DNA of 64,000 nt, taken from positions 496,001 to 560,000 of the forward strand of contig NZ_CP048029.1 of assembly GCF_011290485.1 (NCBI RefSeq), in the 5' to 3' direction. The position numbers were made by a program, and so were the translations under genes. A model generated the notes under the pieces. That model was given only the letters and a program-made list of their open reading frames with translations. It had not been told where the DNA came from and made no database searches. Below are positions 18,150 through 26,903 of the stretch, piece after piece (the first letter of the stretch is position 1; every line of letters begins with the position of its first letter). The DNA comes from Caldichromatium japonicum. GTDB taxonomy: Bacteria; Pseudomonadota; Gammaproteobacteria; Chromatiales; Chromatiaceae.

Positions 18150-18568
18150 TTGACCAGGCGCCGGATACAATCGAGATAGAGGCTGTTGTCGGGCTGTGTC
18201 CCCTGCCGTTGCGCCTGCCAAAGCAGCTCAGCGAGACAATCCATGATCCGGTGTTCAACCTGATGCGTGTCGCCAAAACACCCTAATAGGCGCTGATACA
18301 GCGACCGAATGCCGGGCGGCTGATCGATGCTGAGCTGGTCGAGGATTGCCAGATGTAGGCCGAGATGGAGAAAGGGATTCGGCCCATCAGGCGGATACGT
18401 ATCGCTGAATGCTGCTGCTGGATCGTCTAACAGGGCGTGGTATTCGGGATGCTGATGAATGACGGCAACGATCTGGGCGTCGAGCGCGTTCAGGACCTCG
18501 CCCTCCTGGGCCTTGCGCCAGGCCTCCAGGATCACCCGGCGATGGGCAGAGCGGTCTGAGCTAGGCAT
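18146..18568 (-). CDS. DUF1841 family protein
   Basis: About 140 residues, soluble and helical. The family signature NPFLHLGLHLAILDQLSIDQPPGI is plain, with the conserved H-x3-H region, and HRIMDCLAELLWQAQ follows. The start at 18568 overlaps the end of nth by 8 bases and the stop overlaps the adaptor gene, so nth, this gene and the pump form one transcriptional chain. The function of the family is unknown. Confidence 0.85.
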   Translation of the reverse strand: MPSSDRSAHRRVILEAWRKAQEGEVLNALDAQIVAVIHQHPEYHALLDDPAAAFSDTYPPDGPNPFLHLGLHLAILDQLSIDQPPGIRSLYQRLLGCFGDTHQVEHRIMDCLAELLWQAQRQGTQPDNSLYLDCIRRLVK

Positions 18569-19223
18569 GTGCGCTGGTCCTGGCCTGTGCTGCGGTGGTC
18601 TTGTCGGGATAGGCGCAAAGATCGGCGATAATACAGTCTGGACAGCGCGGGCGGCGGGCAGTGCAGACATAGCGCCCATGCAGGATCAGCCAATGATGGG
18701 CATGCTGCAAAAAGGGTGCAGGGATACAGCGCATGAGACCCTGTTCGACGGCGAGCGGTGTCTTGCCCGGGGCGATCCCGGTGCGATTGGCAACGCGGAA
18801 GATATGGGTATCGACCGCGAGCGTCGGCTCGCCGAAGGCAGTATTGAGAACCACATTGGCGGTCTTGCGCCCGACCCCCGGGAGGGCCTCGAGTGCTGCC
18901 CGATCGCGCGGGATCTCTCCGCCATGACGCTCGAGCAGGATAGCGCAGGTCTGCAAGAGATGGCGCGCCTTGGTATTGAAGAGGCCAAGCGAGCGGATAT
19001 GGCGTTTGAGCCCCTCCTCACCGAGCGCCAGGATTGCAGCAGGTGAGTTAGCGATTTGAAACAGCGTCTGAGTGACCTGATTGACTTGTTTATCGGTCGC
19101 CTGGGCTGAGAGCATTACAGCAACCAAGAGCTCGAAGGGAGTGCGATAGATCAACTCGGTTGTTGGGTGGGGATTGACCGCCCGTAAACGCGCGAAGAGT
19201 TCGCCGCAATTTTGCGCATTCAT
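18561..19223 (-). CDS. nth: Endonuclease III (DNA glycosylase/AP lyase)
   Basis: It removes oxidised pyrimidines and cuts the abasic site. About 220 residues from ATG 19223, though ATG 19235 or 19241 is also possible and no site is decisive. The helix-hairpin-helix LPGVGRKTANVVL carries the catalytic Lys, and the catalytic Asp lies in AVDTHIFRV. The C-terminal [4Fe-4S] cysteines follow the classic C-x6-C-x2-C-x5-C spacing (CTARRPRCPDCIIADLC). It heads the chain with DUF1841 and the RND pump. Confidence 0.95.
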   Translation of the reverse strand: MNAQNCGELFARLRAVNPHPTTELIYRTPFELLVAVMLSAQATDKQVNQVTQTLFQIANSPAAILALGEEGLKRHIRSLGLFNTKARHLLQTCAILLERHGGEIPRDRAALEALPGVGRKTANVVLNTAFGEPTLAVDTHIFRVANRTGIAPGKTPLAVEQGLMRCIPAPFLQHAHHWLILHGRYVCTARRPRCPDCIIADLCAYPDKTTAAQARTSAHA

Positions 19224-19294
19224 CGCCGGTTGCATTGTCATGCCAAGTGTCGTTTGATGGGGTATCCCCTGCTGATGATCAAGATCCCAACGCC

Positions 19295-20026
19295 ATGAGA
19301 CAAACAACAATCGCTGGTATCGCCGCCCTCTGTCTGTGGTCAGGAGCAACCTGGGCCGAGATCCCCGACAATGGACAGGTGGAGGTGCACCCTGACCTCC
19401 CGGCGCCGCTGAGCCGTTCCGAGATTCAGGCCATGATCACCGAGATCGCCCGCCGGCATGGGGTCGAGGAGGCCTTGGTTCGCGCCGTGGTGGCCGCTGA
19501 ATCCAACTATGACCCGCGTGCCGTTTCACCGGCGGGCGCGGTCGGTCTGATGCAGGTCATGCCTGAGACCGCTGCTGATTATGGTGTCACTAGCATCCGC
19601 GAGCTCTTCGATCCGCGGACCAATCTTAATACCGGTGTCCGCCATCTGAAGCGTCTGCTACATAAATATAATGACGACTATGGTCGGACCATCATGGCTT
19701 ATAACGCCGGTGAGAGTGTGGTTGACCGTACCAACAGCCAGGTCACCTATCTCGAGACGCTCAACTATACCGAGGCGGTGATCCGCTATTATCGTCGCTA
19801 TGGCGGCACTGCGCCGACCCAGGCCGCGCTCGATCAGGTCCAGGCCCTGCGCGGCCTGCGCAACCTAGGCCAGGCGCGCCGTTTGTTGAAAAAATATCTC
19901 GATCCATCTTTATTGTCGCTGCGGGTCAAGCCCACATTGGATGTCCGTTATCTTAATCCGGCACTGCATGCGTTCGGACCCGAGAGCAAGCCGATGTTTG
20001 AGCTCGAATCCGCTGCCATTCGCTGA
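19295..20026 (+). CDS. Lytic transglycosylase (SLT domain)
   Basis: About 243 residues. A signal peptide (MRQTTIAGIAALCLWSGATWA) precedes a single SLT domain: EEALVRAVVAAESNYDPRAV with the catalytic Glu, AVGLMQVMPETA, LNTGVRHLKRLL and AYNAGE. It cleaves peptidoglycan to 1,6-anhydro products in the periplasm. A 70-residue C-terminal tail has no recognised domain. The signal peptide decides the start, as an upstream start at 19235 would bury it. Confidence 0.9.
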   Translation: MRQTTIAGIAALCLWSGATWAEIPDNGQVEVHPDLPAPLSRSEIQAMITEIARRHGVEEALVRAVVAAESNYDPRAVSPAGAVGLMQVMPETAADYGVTSIRELFDPRTNLNTGVRHLKRLLHKYNDDYGRTIMAYNAGESVVDRTNSQVTYLETLNYTEAVIRYYRRYGGTAPTQAALDQVQALRGLRNLGQARRLLKKYLDPSLLSLRVKPTLDVRYLNPALHAFGPESKPMFELESAAIR

Positions 20027-20034
20027 CTATTGCC

Positions 20035-20475
20035 ATGAACCAGACACTGCAAAAATTGCGTCAGATTACTCAAGGCGATGCGGCAAACGGGGAAGACAGT
20101 GCTATCCGCAAGTGTCAAGCTGCTTGCGCCGAGCTAGCGGCACCCTTGATCCAGGCCTTTCATGACCTGGAAAACGAGTTTGTCAAGATCGATATGCTCA
20201 AAAAGCTCTGGCCAGATGACTATGACCAACGCAACGACCGGGTCAGCGGACTATTGATTGCCTGGATCGGGTCACAGGCCAAGCCGCACGGCCTGCGGCT
20301 GGCGGTTCCCTATGGATCGCTGACCTTCGAGGTTGCACTCAGACAGGATGGCTCGCCGGTCTTTCTCTGTGTGCGCGACATTCACAGCCAAAGACCGGCG
20401 ATCATGGAGTTCAACAGCCGCGATGAGTGGCTGGAGTTTTTCTTCAAGTCGATCGCTGAGTTCATCGAGCTCTAA
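20035..20475 (+). CDS. Conserved hypothetical cytoplasmic protein
   Basis: 146 residues, no signal or membrane segment. The central part (DYDQRNDRVSGLLIAWIG) and a C-terminal beta-rich half (VPYGSLTFEVALRQDGSPVFLCVRDI) look like a small folded domain. It begins 9 bases after the transglycosylase stop, so the two are probably co-transcribed. I do not recognise the family. Confidence 0.65.
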   Translation: MNQTLQKLRQITQGDAANGEDSAIRKCQAACAELAAPLIQAFHDLENEFVKIDMLKKLWPDDYDQRNDRVSGLLIAWIGSQAKPHGLRLAVPYGSLTFEVALRQDGSPVFLCVRDIHSQRPAIMEFNSRDEWLEFFFKSIAEFIEL

Positions 20476-20495
20476 GGGCAATAGGCCGGGGCATT

Positions 20496-20520
20496 AAAAA
20501 CGCGGCCTAAAGGCCGCGTT
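20496..20520. terminator. Bidirectional terminator between the 20035 gene and cydABX
   Basis: Stem AACGCGGCCT / AGGCCGCGTT with a two-base loop at 20499-20520. An A run on the left becomes a T run for the minus strand, making it a good terminator for cydABX; for the plus strand only a short T stretch follows. Confidence 0.85.
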
Positions 20521-20555
20521 CGTGTTGCTTCACTTTTGGGTTGCCCACCGCCGGG

Positions 20556-20675
20556 TTATTTGGCCATTGGGTCATCCGCTGTGCCCTGGCATTGATCGGA
20601 CTCGTACCAGAGCACATTGATGATCCCAAAGGCGATAGCGAACAGGACGCCCAAGATCCAGGAAAAGTACCACAT
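20556..20675 (-). CDS. cydX: Cytochrome bd oxidase small subunit CydX
   Basis: A 39-residue single-helix protein beginning MWYFSWILGVLFAIAFGIIN and containing the diagnostic Trp-Tyr-x-x-Trp start and the NVLWYE end of the helix. CydX stabilises the hemes of cytochrome bd. GGAGGG lies 7-8 bases ahead of the ATG. It starts 10 bases after the cydB stop, so the oxidase operon is cydA-cydB-cydX. Its small size makes it easy to overlook. Confidence 0.92.
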   Translation of the reverse strand: MWYFSWILGVLFAIAFGIINVLWYESDQCQGTADDPMAK

Positions 20676-20685
20676 GACGCCCTCC

Positions 20686-21828
20686 TCAATAGGCGAGATG
20701 ATCCTGAGCGCGGATCTCTTCGACCGTCACCCGCCGCCACATCTTGGCATAGGTCCAGGTGGTATAGGCCAGGATGATGGGCACGAAGATCACCGCTGCC
20801 CAGAACATGACGGTCAGGGTCCGATGGCTGGAGACCGCATCCCAAACGATCAGGCTGCTGTTGGGGTTGGTGCTCGAGGGCATGATGAAGGGAAACATTG
20901 CCGCCCCCGCAGTCAGGATGATCCCGGTGAGCCCTAGGCTGCTTGCGGCAAGACCCCAACCTGGGCGGTTGGACATCGATGCCAGGACCACCAGCCCCAT
21001 CCCGCCAAATCCCATGAGCGGGAAGAGCAGGGTCCAGGGATGCTGGGCATAGTTGGCCAGCCAGGCACCGCCTTCGCGGACGACCTCCTTGGTCAGCGGA
21101 TTTGGGGTAGCGTCCAAGGGTGGCATCGAGACCACCTTATAGCCATCGACGCCGATGCTCAGCCAGACCCCGGCCAAGGCAAAGGCGATGATGGTCGCCA
21201 GACCCGCCTGTTTGGCGACCACCTGGGCGCGCCTGGCGATGGGTTCTTCGGTGCGTAGTTGTAGCCAGATGGCCCCATGGGTCACCAGCATCCCTAGGCT
21301 CACTAGACCCGCGAGCAGGGCGAAGGGGTTGAGCAGGCCGAAGAAGCTGCCGCTGTAATAGGGGCGCAACAGGGCATCGAGATGGAAGGGCACCCCCTGG
21401 AGCAGGTTACCGAAGGCGATGCCAAAAACCAGCGCCGGTACCGCCCCGCCGACGAATAGGCCCCAATCCCAGGCATTGCGCCAGCGCGGGTCGGCGATCT
21501 TGCTGCGGTAATCGAACCCGACAGGGCGGAAGAAGAGCGCGAATAGCGCCAGCAGCATTGCGAAATAAAAGCCAGAAAAGGCAGCGGCATAGACCAATGG
21601 CCAGGCAGCAAAGATCGCGCCGCCTGCCGTGATCAGCCAGACCTGGTTGCCATCCCAATGAGGGCCGATGGTGTTGATGATGACCCGCCGCTCTTCATCG
21701 GTCTTGCCCAGAAACGGCAGGAGCACCCCGACCCCCATGTCCATCCCATCGGTGATGGCGAAACCGATGAACAGCACCCCCACTAAGGCCCACCAGATGA
21801 ACTTCAGCGTCTCATAATCGAGGATCAT
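20686..21828 (-). CDS. cydB: Cytochrome bd ubiquinol oxidase subunit II
   Basis: 380 residues, about eight membrane helices. The N-terminus MILDYETLKFIWWALVGVLF and the motif FAITDGMDMGVGVLLPFLGK are typical of CydB, as is HWDGNQVWLI. It forms the heterodimer with CydA that reduces oxygen with high affinity. It starts 11 bases downstream of cydA. Confidence 0.96.
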   Translation of the reverse strand: MILDYETLKFIWWALVGVLFIGFAITDGMDMGVGVLLPFLGKTDEERRVIINTIGPHWDGNQVWLITAGGAIFAAWPLVYAAAFSGFYFAMLLALFALFFRPVGFDYRSKIADPRWRNAWDWGLFVGGAVPALVFGIAFGNLLQGVPFHLDALLRPYYSGSFFGLLNPFALLAGLVSLGMLVTHGAIWLQLRTEEPIARRAQVVAKQAGLATIIAFALAGVWLSIGVDGYKVVSMPPLDATPNPLTKEVVREGGAWLANYAQHPWTLLFPLMGFGGMGLVVLASMSNRPGWGLAASSLGLTGIILTAGAAMFPFIMPSSTNPNSSLIVWDAVSSHRTLTVMFWAAVIFVPIILAYTTWTYAKMWRRVTVEEIRAQDHLAY

Positions 21829-21839
21829 GGTTGCTCTCC

Positions 21840-23444
21840 TTAATCGAGCTGTTTATGAGGCGCAGTGGCCGGTGCCACGCCACCTGAGCCTTGTAAACCC
21901 TGCTCATGATGATAGCGGCCCGTGTGCAGCGAGCTGGGACCGAGGCGCGCGAACTTGAACATCAAGAAGATCTCGATGAGGAATAGGAAGGTATAGAAGA
22001 AAACGAAGCCCACCAGACTCATCATGAGATGATCGGCCGTGAGGCTGGATGCCGCGATCGCCGTTGGCAGGACCTCGCCGATCGCCCAGGGTTGGCGCCC
22101 GAACTCGGCCACAAACCACCCGGTCTCAGCCGCGATCCAGGGCACGGGGATGCTATAGAGGAACAGGCGCAGCAGCCAACGTTTCTGCTCGATGACCCGC
22201 TTGGCGTTGTAATAAAAACCCAAAGCCAAGAGGATCAACATCCAGATCCCTGCACCGACCATGATCCTGAAAGTCCAAAAGAGGGGTGCGACCTCGGGGA
22301 TCGAGTCCTTGACCGCCATCTGGATCTGCTCCCCGGTCGCCTGCGCTGGGTTTTCGGTGTAACGCTTCAACAGGAGACCATAGCCCAGGTCATTTTTGTG
22401 ATCCTCGAAGACTGCACGGTTTTCGGGGGTATCCTCGCCGGAGCGCAGGCGCTCGAGATATTCATAGGCGATCATCCCCGAGCGGATGCGCACCTCATGC
22501 TCGCGCATCAGATCCTTTAGCCCCTTGACCTCCTGGTCAAACGAGCGGGTAGCGATCAGACCCAATAGCCAGGGGATGCGGATGGCATCATGGGTCTCTT
22601 GGTCCTCGTTGTTTGGGCGGCCGTAGACCGTAAAATCAGCTGGCGGTGGCTGGGTATGCCATTCGGCCTCGATCGCGGCCAACTTCACCTTCTGCACATC
22701 GCCAACCTCATAGCCTGACTCATCGCCAAGCAGGATCACCGACAGGATCGAGGCCAAGCCAAAACCGACCGCCACCGAGAACGAACGTTTAGCAAAGGCT
22801 AGATCCCGGCCTTTGAGCATGTACCAGCTGCTGATTCCCAGTACAAACATCGAGGCCGTCACATAGCCGGCGGCCACCGTGTGCACGAACTTGACTTGGG
22901 CGACTGGATTGAACAACAGCTCGGCAAAGCTCGTCATCTCCATACGCATGGTCTCATAGCTAAACTCAGCCCCCACCGGGTTTTGCATCCAGCCATTGGC
23001 GACCAGGATCCAAAGTGCCGAGAGGTTCGAGCCCAAGGCGGTCAAAAAGGTGACGACCAGATGCTGGACCTTAGTCAGGCGCTCCCAGCCGAGGAAAAAC
23101 AACCCGATGAAGGTCGATTCCAAGAAGAAGGCCATCAGCCCCTCGATGGCCAGGGGTGCACCGAAGATATCCCCCACATAATGGCTGTAATAGGCCCAGT
23201 TGGTCCCGAACTGGAACTCCATGGTGAGACCGGTAGTGACGCCCAGGGCAAAGTTGATCCCGAACAATTTGCCCCAGAACTTCGTCATATCCCGGTAGAT
23301 CTCGCGTCCAGTCATGACATAGACGCTTTCCATAATCACCAGGATCCAGGACAGCCCCAGCGTCAGGGGGACAAAGAGGAAGTGATACATCGCGGTGATG
23401 GCGAACTGCCATCGCGAGAGTTCGACCATGGTACTGTCAAGCAT
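21840..23444 (-). CDS. cydA: Cytochrome bd ubiquinol oxidase subunit I
   Basis: About 534 residues. The heme b595 ligand is the His of [12 protein letters not shown] (His21). The N-terminal [10 protein letters not shown] matches E. coli CydA, and the quinol-site [13 protein letters not shown] is present in the C-terminal half. The Q-loop is long. AGGAGA seven bases ahead supports the ATG at 23444 over a TTG at 23450. In a phototroph that mostly lives without air, it protects against and uses traces of oxygen; control by an FNR-type regulator such as that at 24749 is plausible, but I found no perfect FNR box upstream. Confidence 0.96.
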   Translation of the reverse strand: MLDSTMVELSRWQFAITAMYHFLFVPLTLGLSWILVIMESVYVMTGREIYRDMTKFWGKLFGINFALGVTTGLTMEFQFGTNWAYYSHYVGDIFGAPLAIEGLMAFFLESTFIGLFFLGWERLTKVQHLVVTFLTALGSNLSALWILVANGWMQNPVGAEFSYETMRMEMTSFAELLFNPVAQVKFVHTVAAGYVTASMFVLGISSWYMLKGRDLAFAKRSFSVAVGFGLASILSVILLGDESGYEVGDVQKVKLAAIEAEWHTQPPPADFTVYGRPNNEDQETHDAIRIPWLLGLIATRSFDQEVKGLKDLMREHEVRIRSGMIAYEYLERLRSGEDTPENRAVFEDHKNDLGYGLLLKRYTENPAQATGEQIQMAVKDSIPEVAPLFWTFRIMVGAGIWMLILLALGFYYNAKRVIEQKRWLLRLFLYSIPVPWIAAETGWFVAEFGRQPWAIGEVLPTAIAASSLTADHLMMSLVGFVFFYTFLFLIEIFLMFKFARLGPSSLHTGRYHHEQGLQGSGGVAPATAPHKQLD

Positions 23445-23617
23445 GCGCAAGTCTCCTGGGGTGGTGACCTAGGTTGTGACTCGATGCGATCGCTGCCCTG
23501 CTCAAAGGCAGTCAACCAGACCGGCGATCATGCGCAAGATTAAACCGGATTAGCGATTTCAGGAATGGCTAATACACCGGCCTCAACCAGATTGTTCATA
23601 AGGTAATGCTTGATCTC

Positions 23618-24019
23618 TTAGTACTCATGGTCCAAAGACCTCCCTGCGAGGGGGGCAACAGCATGGTGATAGTCTTCATCATGCGCAGGTGCTGCGGGCA
23701 GGGGGCGGCCGGCGGCGAGATCGACAACGGCCTGCCGTGGATCGGTCGCGCTCGTGGCATATACAGTAATCCCATGACGAGCGAGCCGGTTTTGGAACCC
23801 CTGGCCGGCGCTTTGAGTAATGAGGGCATTCAACCCGAGCTGAAACAGCGGATGATCATCGCCATGATAGTCATGTAGCGACATCCCCGCCGGCAGATCT
23901 AGGCGCTCGATCTCAACGGGTTCACCCTGGGCATTGATCTCGAAAATCAGAAAGCGCCGTGTCTTGCCGGCGTGGGCGGTGATGGTACGCAGGTTCTGAC
24001 TGGTGACAGCGATACGCAT
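23618..24019 (-). CDS. NifX/NifB-type Mo-Fe cofactor-binding domain protein
   Basis: About 133 residues from the ATG at 24019 (MRIAVTSQNLRTITAHAGKT), the typical beginning of the dinitrogenase iron-molybdenum cofactor family. It contains ITVYATSATDPRQAVVDLAAG, the conserved allosteric-looking half of the fold. Members bind or carry Mo/Fe-S clusters. No nif genes are in the window, so its client is unknown. The upstream gene on the same strand is the 24123 protein. Confidence 0.8.
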   Translation of the reverse strand: MRIAVTSQNLRTITAHAGKTRRFLIFEINAQGEPVEIERLDLPAGMSLHDYHGDDHPLFQLGLNALITQSAGQGFQNRLARHGITVYATSATDPRQAVVDLAAGRPLPAAPAHDEDYHHAVAPLAGRSLDHEY

Positions 24020-24122
24020 GGTTTCTCTCACTGAATCGGTTGCAGATTGTAGACGTCATAGGGAAAGCCGCAGGCCGCTTTGGGGCGATCTGGCGCAGGG
24101 GATGAATCAGCCTGGTGGTCAT

Positions 24123-24551
24123 TCAGAGATTGTGTGTCTCTTGGCCCGAGACAGGCTGAGGATTTTGGTAAAGACCCAAGGCCCAGTCCTCCATCACTGC
24201 ATTGGCCACTGGCATCGGGGTTTCCATGAAGGTGATGAAAAAGCCGCGCTCAGTCTCGGCGATCCCGATCGAACGGGGCCGGCAGGCCAACAACTCCGGC
24301 TTGGACAGCGAGATACCAAAACAAAACACCAGGTTGCGTGCTGCGCGGATACTGGGGTCGATGTGGCCCTCTGGCAATGACTGGGTATGGGCATAATGAT
24401 CGAATTCGGCGATAAAGACCGCTGTCGGGTGCGATTCGATGCATGCACGAAAATAGCCGCACAGCGCCTCCACCGAGGCAAAGGGTGTTTCGTCACGCCC
24501 CAGTTCCAGACAATAGATGGGATATTCAGCGAATGCCAAGGATTGTTTCAT
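24123..24551 (-). CDS. Conserved hypothetical protein (possibly DUF6858)
   Basis: 142 residues, soluble. It has HPTAVFIAEFDHYAHTQSLP, AARNLVFCFGISLSKPELL and RPRSIGIAETERGFFITFME, which resemble a small conserved family I tentatively recall as DUF6858. It is upstream of the NifX-like gene on the same strand, about 100 bases apart. The role is unknown. Confidence 0.7.
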   Translation of the reverse strand: MKQSLAFAEYPIYCLELGRDETPFASVEALCGYFRACIESHPTAVFIAEFDHYAHTQSLPEGHIDPSIRAARNLVFCFGISLSKPELLACRPRSIGIAETERGFFITFMETPMPVANAVMEDWALGLYQNPQPVSGQETHNL

Positions 24552-24748
24552 GGTATTGCCCCGACCTTAGGGCGGCCGCTCGCCCCTGCATGATCGACCT
24601 GTATGCCCTCGCAATGCGGAGTGAACAGTTCCTGCATTGGGCAGGACTGCCCATCTTTAAAACCCGCGTTTGCGGGCGGCAGCCAAGGGTATGACCTGGA
24701 AGAAGGGGTGGCATTGCGATCGATCAAGGGCGGTGATGAGTCCCTTGC

Positions 24749-25462
24749 TCACACCTCAGCAATCCGCCGCAGGTTGGGGATGTCGAGCAAAAAGAAATTA
24801 GGCGATTTTTCGACCAAGAGCCCCTGACGCTTGAATTCGGCGATGGTGCGACTGGCGGTCTCGGTGGTCACACCCAGCATGGCGCCCATGTCTTCACGGC
24901 TAAACAGCGGACACTCGCTGGTCTGGCGATCGCGCACCAGGCGCAAGAGCAAGCGCGCCACCCGCTGACGTGCCGAACCCGTTGACAGCTCGGTGAGCCA
25001 GGCATCCGCCTCGGTCAGGGCGCGCTGCCAGCGCACCATGAGCTCTTGGTATAGACCCGGATTGTCTCGCCCCAGATCGCGCACCAGGCGGGCCGGAAAG
25101 CGGCAGACCTCGGTGGGATGTAGGGCGGTGGCATCGTGTTGATAGCGCTCATCGAGCAAGGTCTCTAGACCCAAGACATCAGTCGCGCGCACAAGGCGCA
25201 CGATGCGCTGGTTGCCATCCGGCAGATATTGCACCAGCTTGAGCATCCCGGAACGCACCGTGAACAGGTACTCACCCGCATCCCCAGCAAGGTATAGGTG
25301 TGCGCCTGGTTTGATACGGAACTGATCGATGGGGTCGTGGATCCTCGCAAAATCGGACTCTTGCAGACCGGCAAAGAGCACCGATACCCGCAGCGCACAG
25401 TCCAAACAATTGGCCTCACCGGACCAAGCGTCACGGAGCGAAACGGTTTTGATCATGGACAT
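24749..25462 (-). CDS. Crp/Fnr-family transcription regulator, FNR-type DNA reading head
   Basis: 237 residues. A cyclic-nucleotide-binding-like sensor domain (FRIKPGAHLYLAGDAGEYLFT) precedes a dimerisation helix and a C-terminal HTH: SREDMGAMLGVTTETASRTI. The recognition helix holds the E-x-x-S-R set of FNR (reads TTGAT), not the R-E-x-x-x-R of CRP. The N-terminus has only a CLDC pair plus one later Cys (EVCRFP), not the spacing of the four E. coli FNR ligands. It may therefore respond to oxygen by a different cluster geometry, or to another signal. Its position near cydABX suggests redox control. Confidence 0.85.
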   Translation of the reverse strand: MSMIKTVSLRDAWSGEANCLDCALRVSVLFAGLQESDFARIHDPIDQFRIKPGAHLYLAGDAGEYLFTVRSGMLKLVQYLPDGNQRIVRLVRATDVLGLETLLDERYQHDATALHPTEVCRFPARLVRDLGRDNPGLYQELMVRWQRALTEADAWLTELSTGSARQRVARLLLRLVRDRQTSECPLFSREDMGAMLGVTTETASRTIAEFKRQGLLVEKSPNFFLLDIPNLRRIAEV

Positions 25463-25679
25463 CCTCCACTTGACATACCTGAGTCGCTTCAGCGGGATCT
25501 CGAGTCAGGGACTGCGAGTGATTGAGTCTGTTGCCTCACTGTTGGCGAACAGGGAACTTCCCACCCTTAGCTAGCTTGAATCGACAGGATGGAATCATAC
25601 GATCGGGGCCTGGAGAGAAACATATAAAATAAACTGCTAAATGGCGTGCAGGGTATGCTAGCTGTGCAATGCGGGCCAT

Positions 25680-25895
25680 TCAGAAAGGACTGAAGTCGAT
25701 CCCCGCGGGTGCGGGGAAGGCTTCCAGGCGGTCGAGGTGGGCCGGTAACAGGCAATCACCGGCACTGGCCGCAAGCCGGGCTTGGATGATCGGTTGAGCG
25801 ACGAGGAGCCGAAAGACCACGGCGACATCGGTACAATGATCTGTCAGCAGCAGCCAGCGCTGCTCGTCTTGCCATTTGCCCCAGGGTGTTATCAT
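25680..25895 (-). pseudogene. Truncated N-terminus of a cas3 gene
   Basis: About 71 residues from the ATG at 25895. The beginning MITPWGKWQDEQRWLLLTDH and the following CTDVAVVFRLLVAQPIIQAR match the N-terminus of the HD nuclease domain of Cas3, where His in TDHCTDVA is a metal ligand. The family would go on to an HDxGK motif, but here similarity stops at LDRLEAF. The rest of the frame is encoded by a CRISPR-repeat-like sequence and ends at 25680. No other cas gene is near. This is best read as the scar of a deleted type I CRISPR-Cas locus. Confidence 0.6.
25693..25721. CRISPR. Single type I-E-like CRISPR repeat remnant
   Basis: The 29 bases contain ATCCCCGCGGGTGCGGGGAA, the palindromic core of type I-E repeats, with flanks of the right length (about 20 of 29 match the E. 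coli I-E consensus by eye). No second copy exists at the 61-base period on either side. It abuts the cas3 stub directly. A GC-rich chance palindrome is possible, but the pairing with cas3 argues against it. Confidence 0.5.
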
Positions 25896-26041
25896 CTGTT
25901 TTTCCCTTTTAGCCAATCATTGATGGTGTGGTATCTTGTATGTCTGATCTCTCTTCAGGCATGATTAAAGGCTCAAGTATTTTTAAGCGTGGAGTGATGA
26001 TTGTTTACTCAAGAGTCATCTTTAGTTAAGGGGAGCTTGCT

Positions 26042-26890
26042 TTGAAGTTTACGGTTGAAGCCTTCCGCGCTTGGAAGAATAAATGCATCACCTTACTTGG
26101 AATGTCGGGGGTGGGCAAGACTCATCTGTCGGCTATGCTGCGCCGGCATGATTGGTTCCATTATTCGGGCGATTATCGGATCGGGACGCGCTATCTCGAT
26201 GAGCAGATACTCGATCTGATCAAATCGCATGCGATGCGCGATCCATTCCTACGCGATTTATTGCGCCGCGATTGGATCTCGATCCGCAATATCATCAAGA
26301 TCAATGACCTGGGGCCGGTATTGAGCTTCATCGGCAAGCTCGGCAATCCAGAGCTCGGCGGTTTGCCATTCGATGAATTTTCCCGTCGCCAGGCCCTATA
26401 TCGCGAGGCCGAGATCGCGGCCATGCTGGATCTGCCCGAGTTCGTGCGCAAGGCCCAGGACATCTATAACTATGCCCATTTGGTCAATGATGTCGGCGGC
26501 AGCCTGTGCGAGTTGGATGAGCCGCGTGTCATTGATCTACTCACCCGTCATAGCCTGATCCTCTATATCCGGGTAAGCGAAAGCGATGAGGCCAAGCTGA
26601 TTGAACGCGCCCAAGCCGACCCCAAGCCGCTGTATTTCCGGCCCGAATTCTTACACACGGCAGTGGCCGATTATCTGGCCCTGCGAGGGCTTGAGTATGT
26701 CGCCCAGATCGATCCGGATGACTTCACGCGCTGGGTCTTTCCCCGGCTGTTTCATGCGCGCCTCCCCCGCTATGAGGCGATCGCCCGCCCCCATGGCTAT
26801 ACCGTTTCCTCGGAGGATGTCGCCCAGGTGCGAGATGAGCAGGATTTTCTAGCGCTCGTCGAATCGGCGATTGCCCGCGTCAGTCAATAG
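26042..26890 (+). CDS. P-loop ATPase/kinase-like protein coupled to metA
   Basis: 282 residues with a Walker A near the N-terminus (LLGMSGVGKTHLSAML, residues 18-33), followed by HYSGDYRIGTRYLDEQ. The overall look is that of a small-molecule-kinase-like NTPase, with no membrane segment. The start is TTG with GGGGAG eight bases ahead; no in-frame ATG before the P-loop competes. The next gene, metA, begins 1-13 bases after its stop, so the two are co-expressed and it may act in methionine synthesis or its control. The family function is unknown to me. Confidence 0.8.
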   Translation: MKFTVEAFRAWKNKCITLLGMSGVGKTHLSAMLRRHDWFHYSGDYRIGTRYLDEQILDLIKSHAMRDPFLRDLLRRDWISIRNIIKINDLGPVLSFIGKLGNPELGGLPFDEFSRRQALYREAEIAAMLDLPEFVRKAQDIYNYAHLVNDVGGSLCELDEPRVIDLLTRHSLILYIRVSESDEAKLIERAQADPKPLYFRPEFLHTAVADYLALRGLEYVAQIDPDDFTRWVFPRLFHARLPRYEAIARPHGYTVSSEDVAQVRDEQDFLALVESAIARVSQ

Positions 26891-26903
26891 AGTGTCTAAG
26901 CCC

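Noticed and set aside
23445-23617. An FNR box upstream of cydA
   Set aside because: No TTGAT-N4-ATCAA or close variant was found in this gap on either strand.
25632-25782. A possible CRISPR array
   Set aside because: Only one repeat-like unit exists. Sequences one period to either side do not resemble it, so this is a remnant and not an array.
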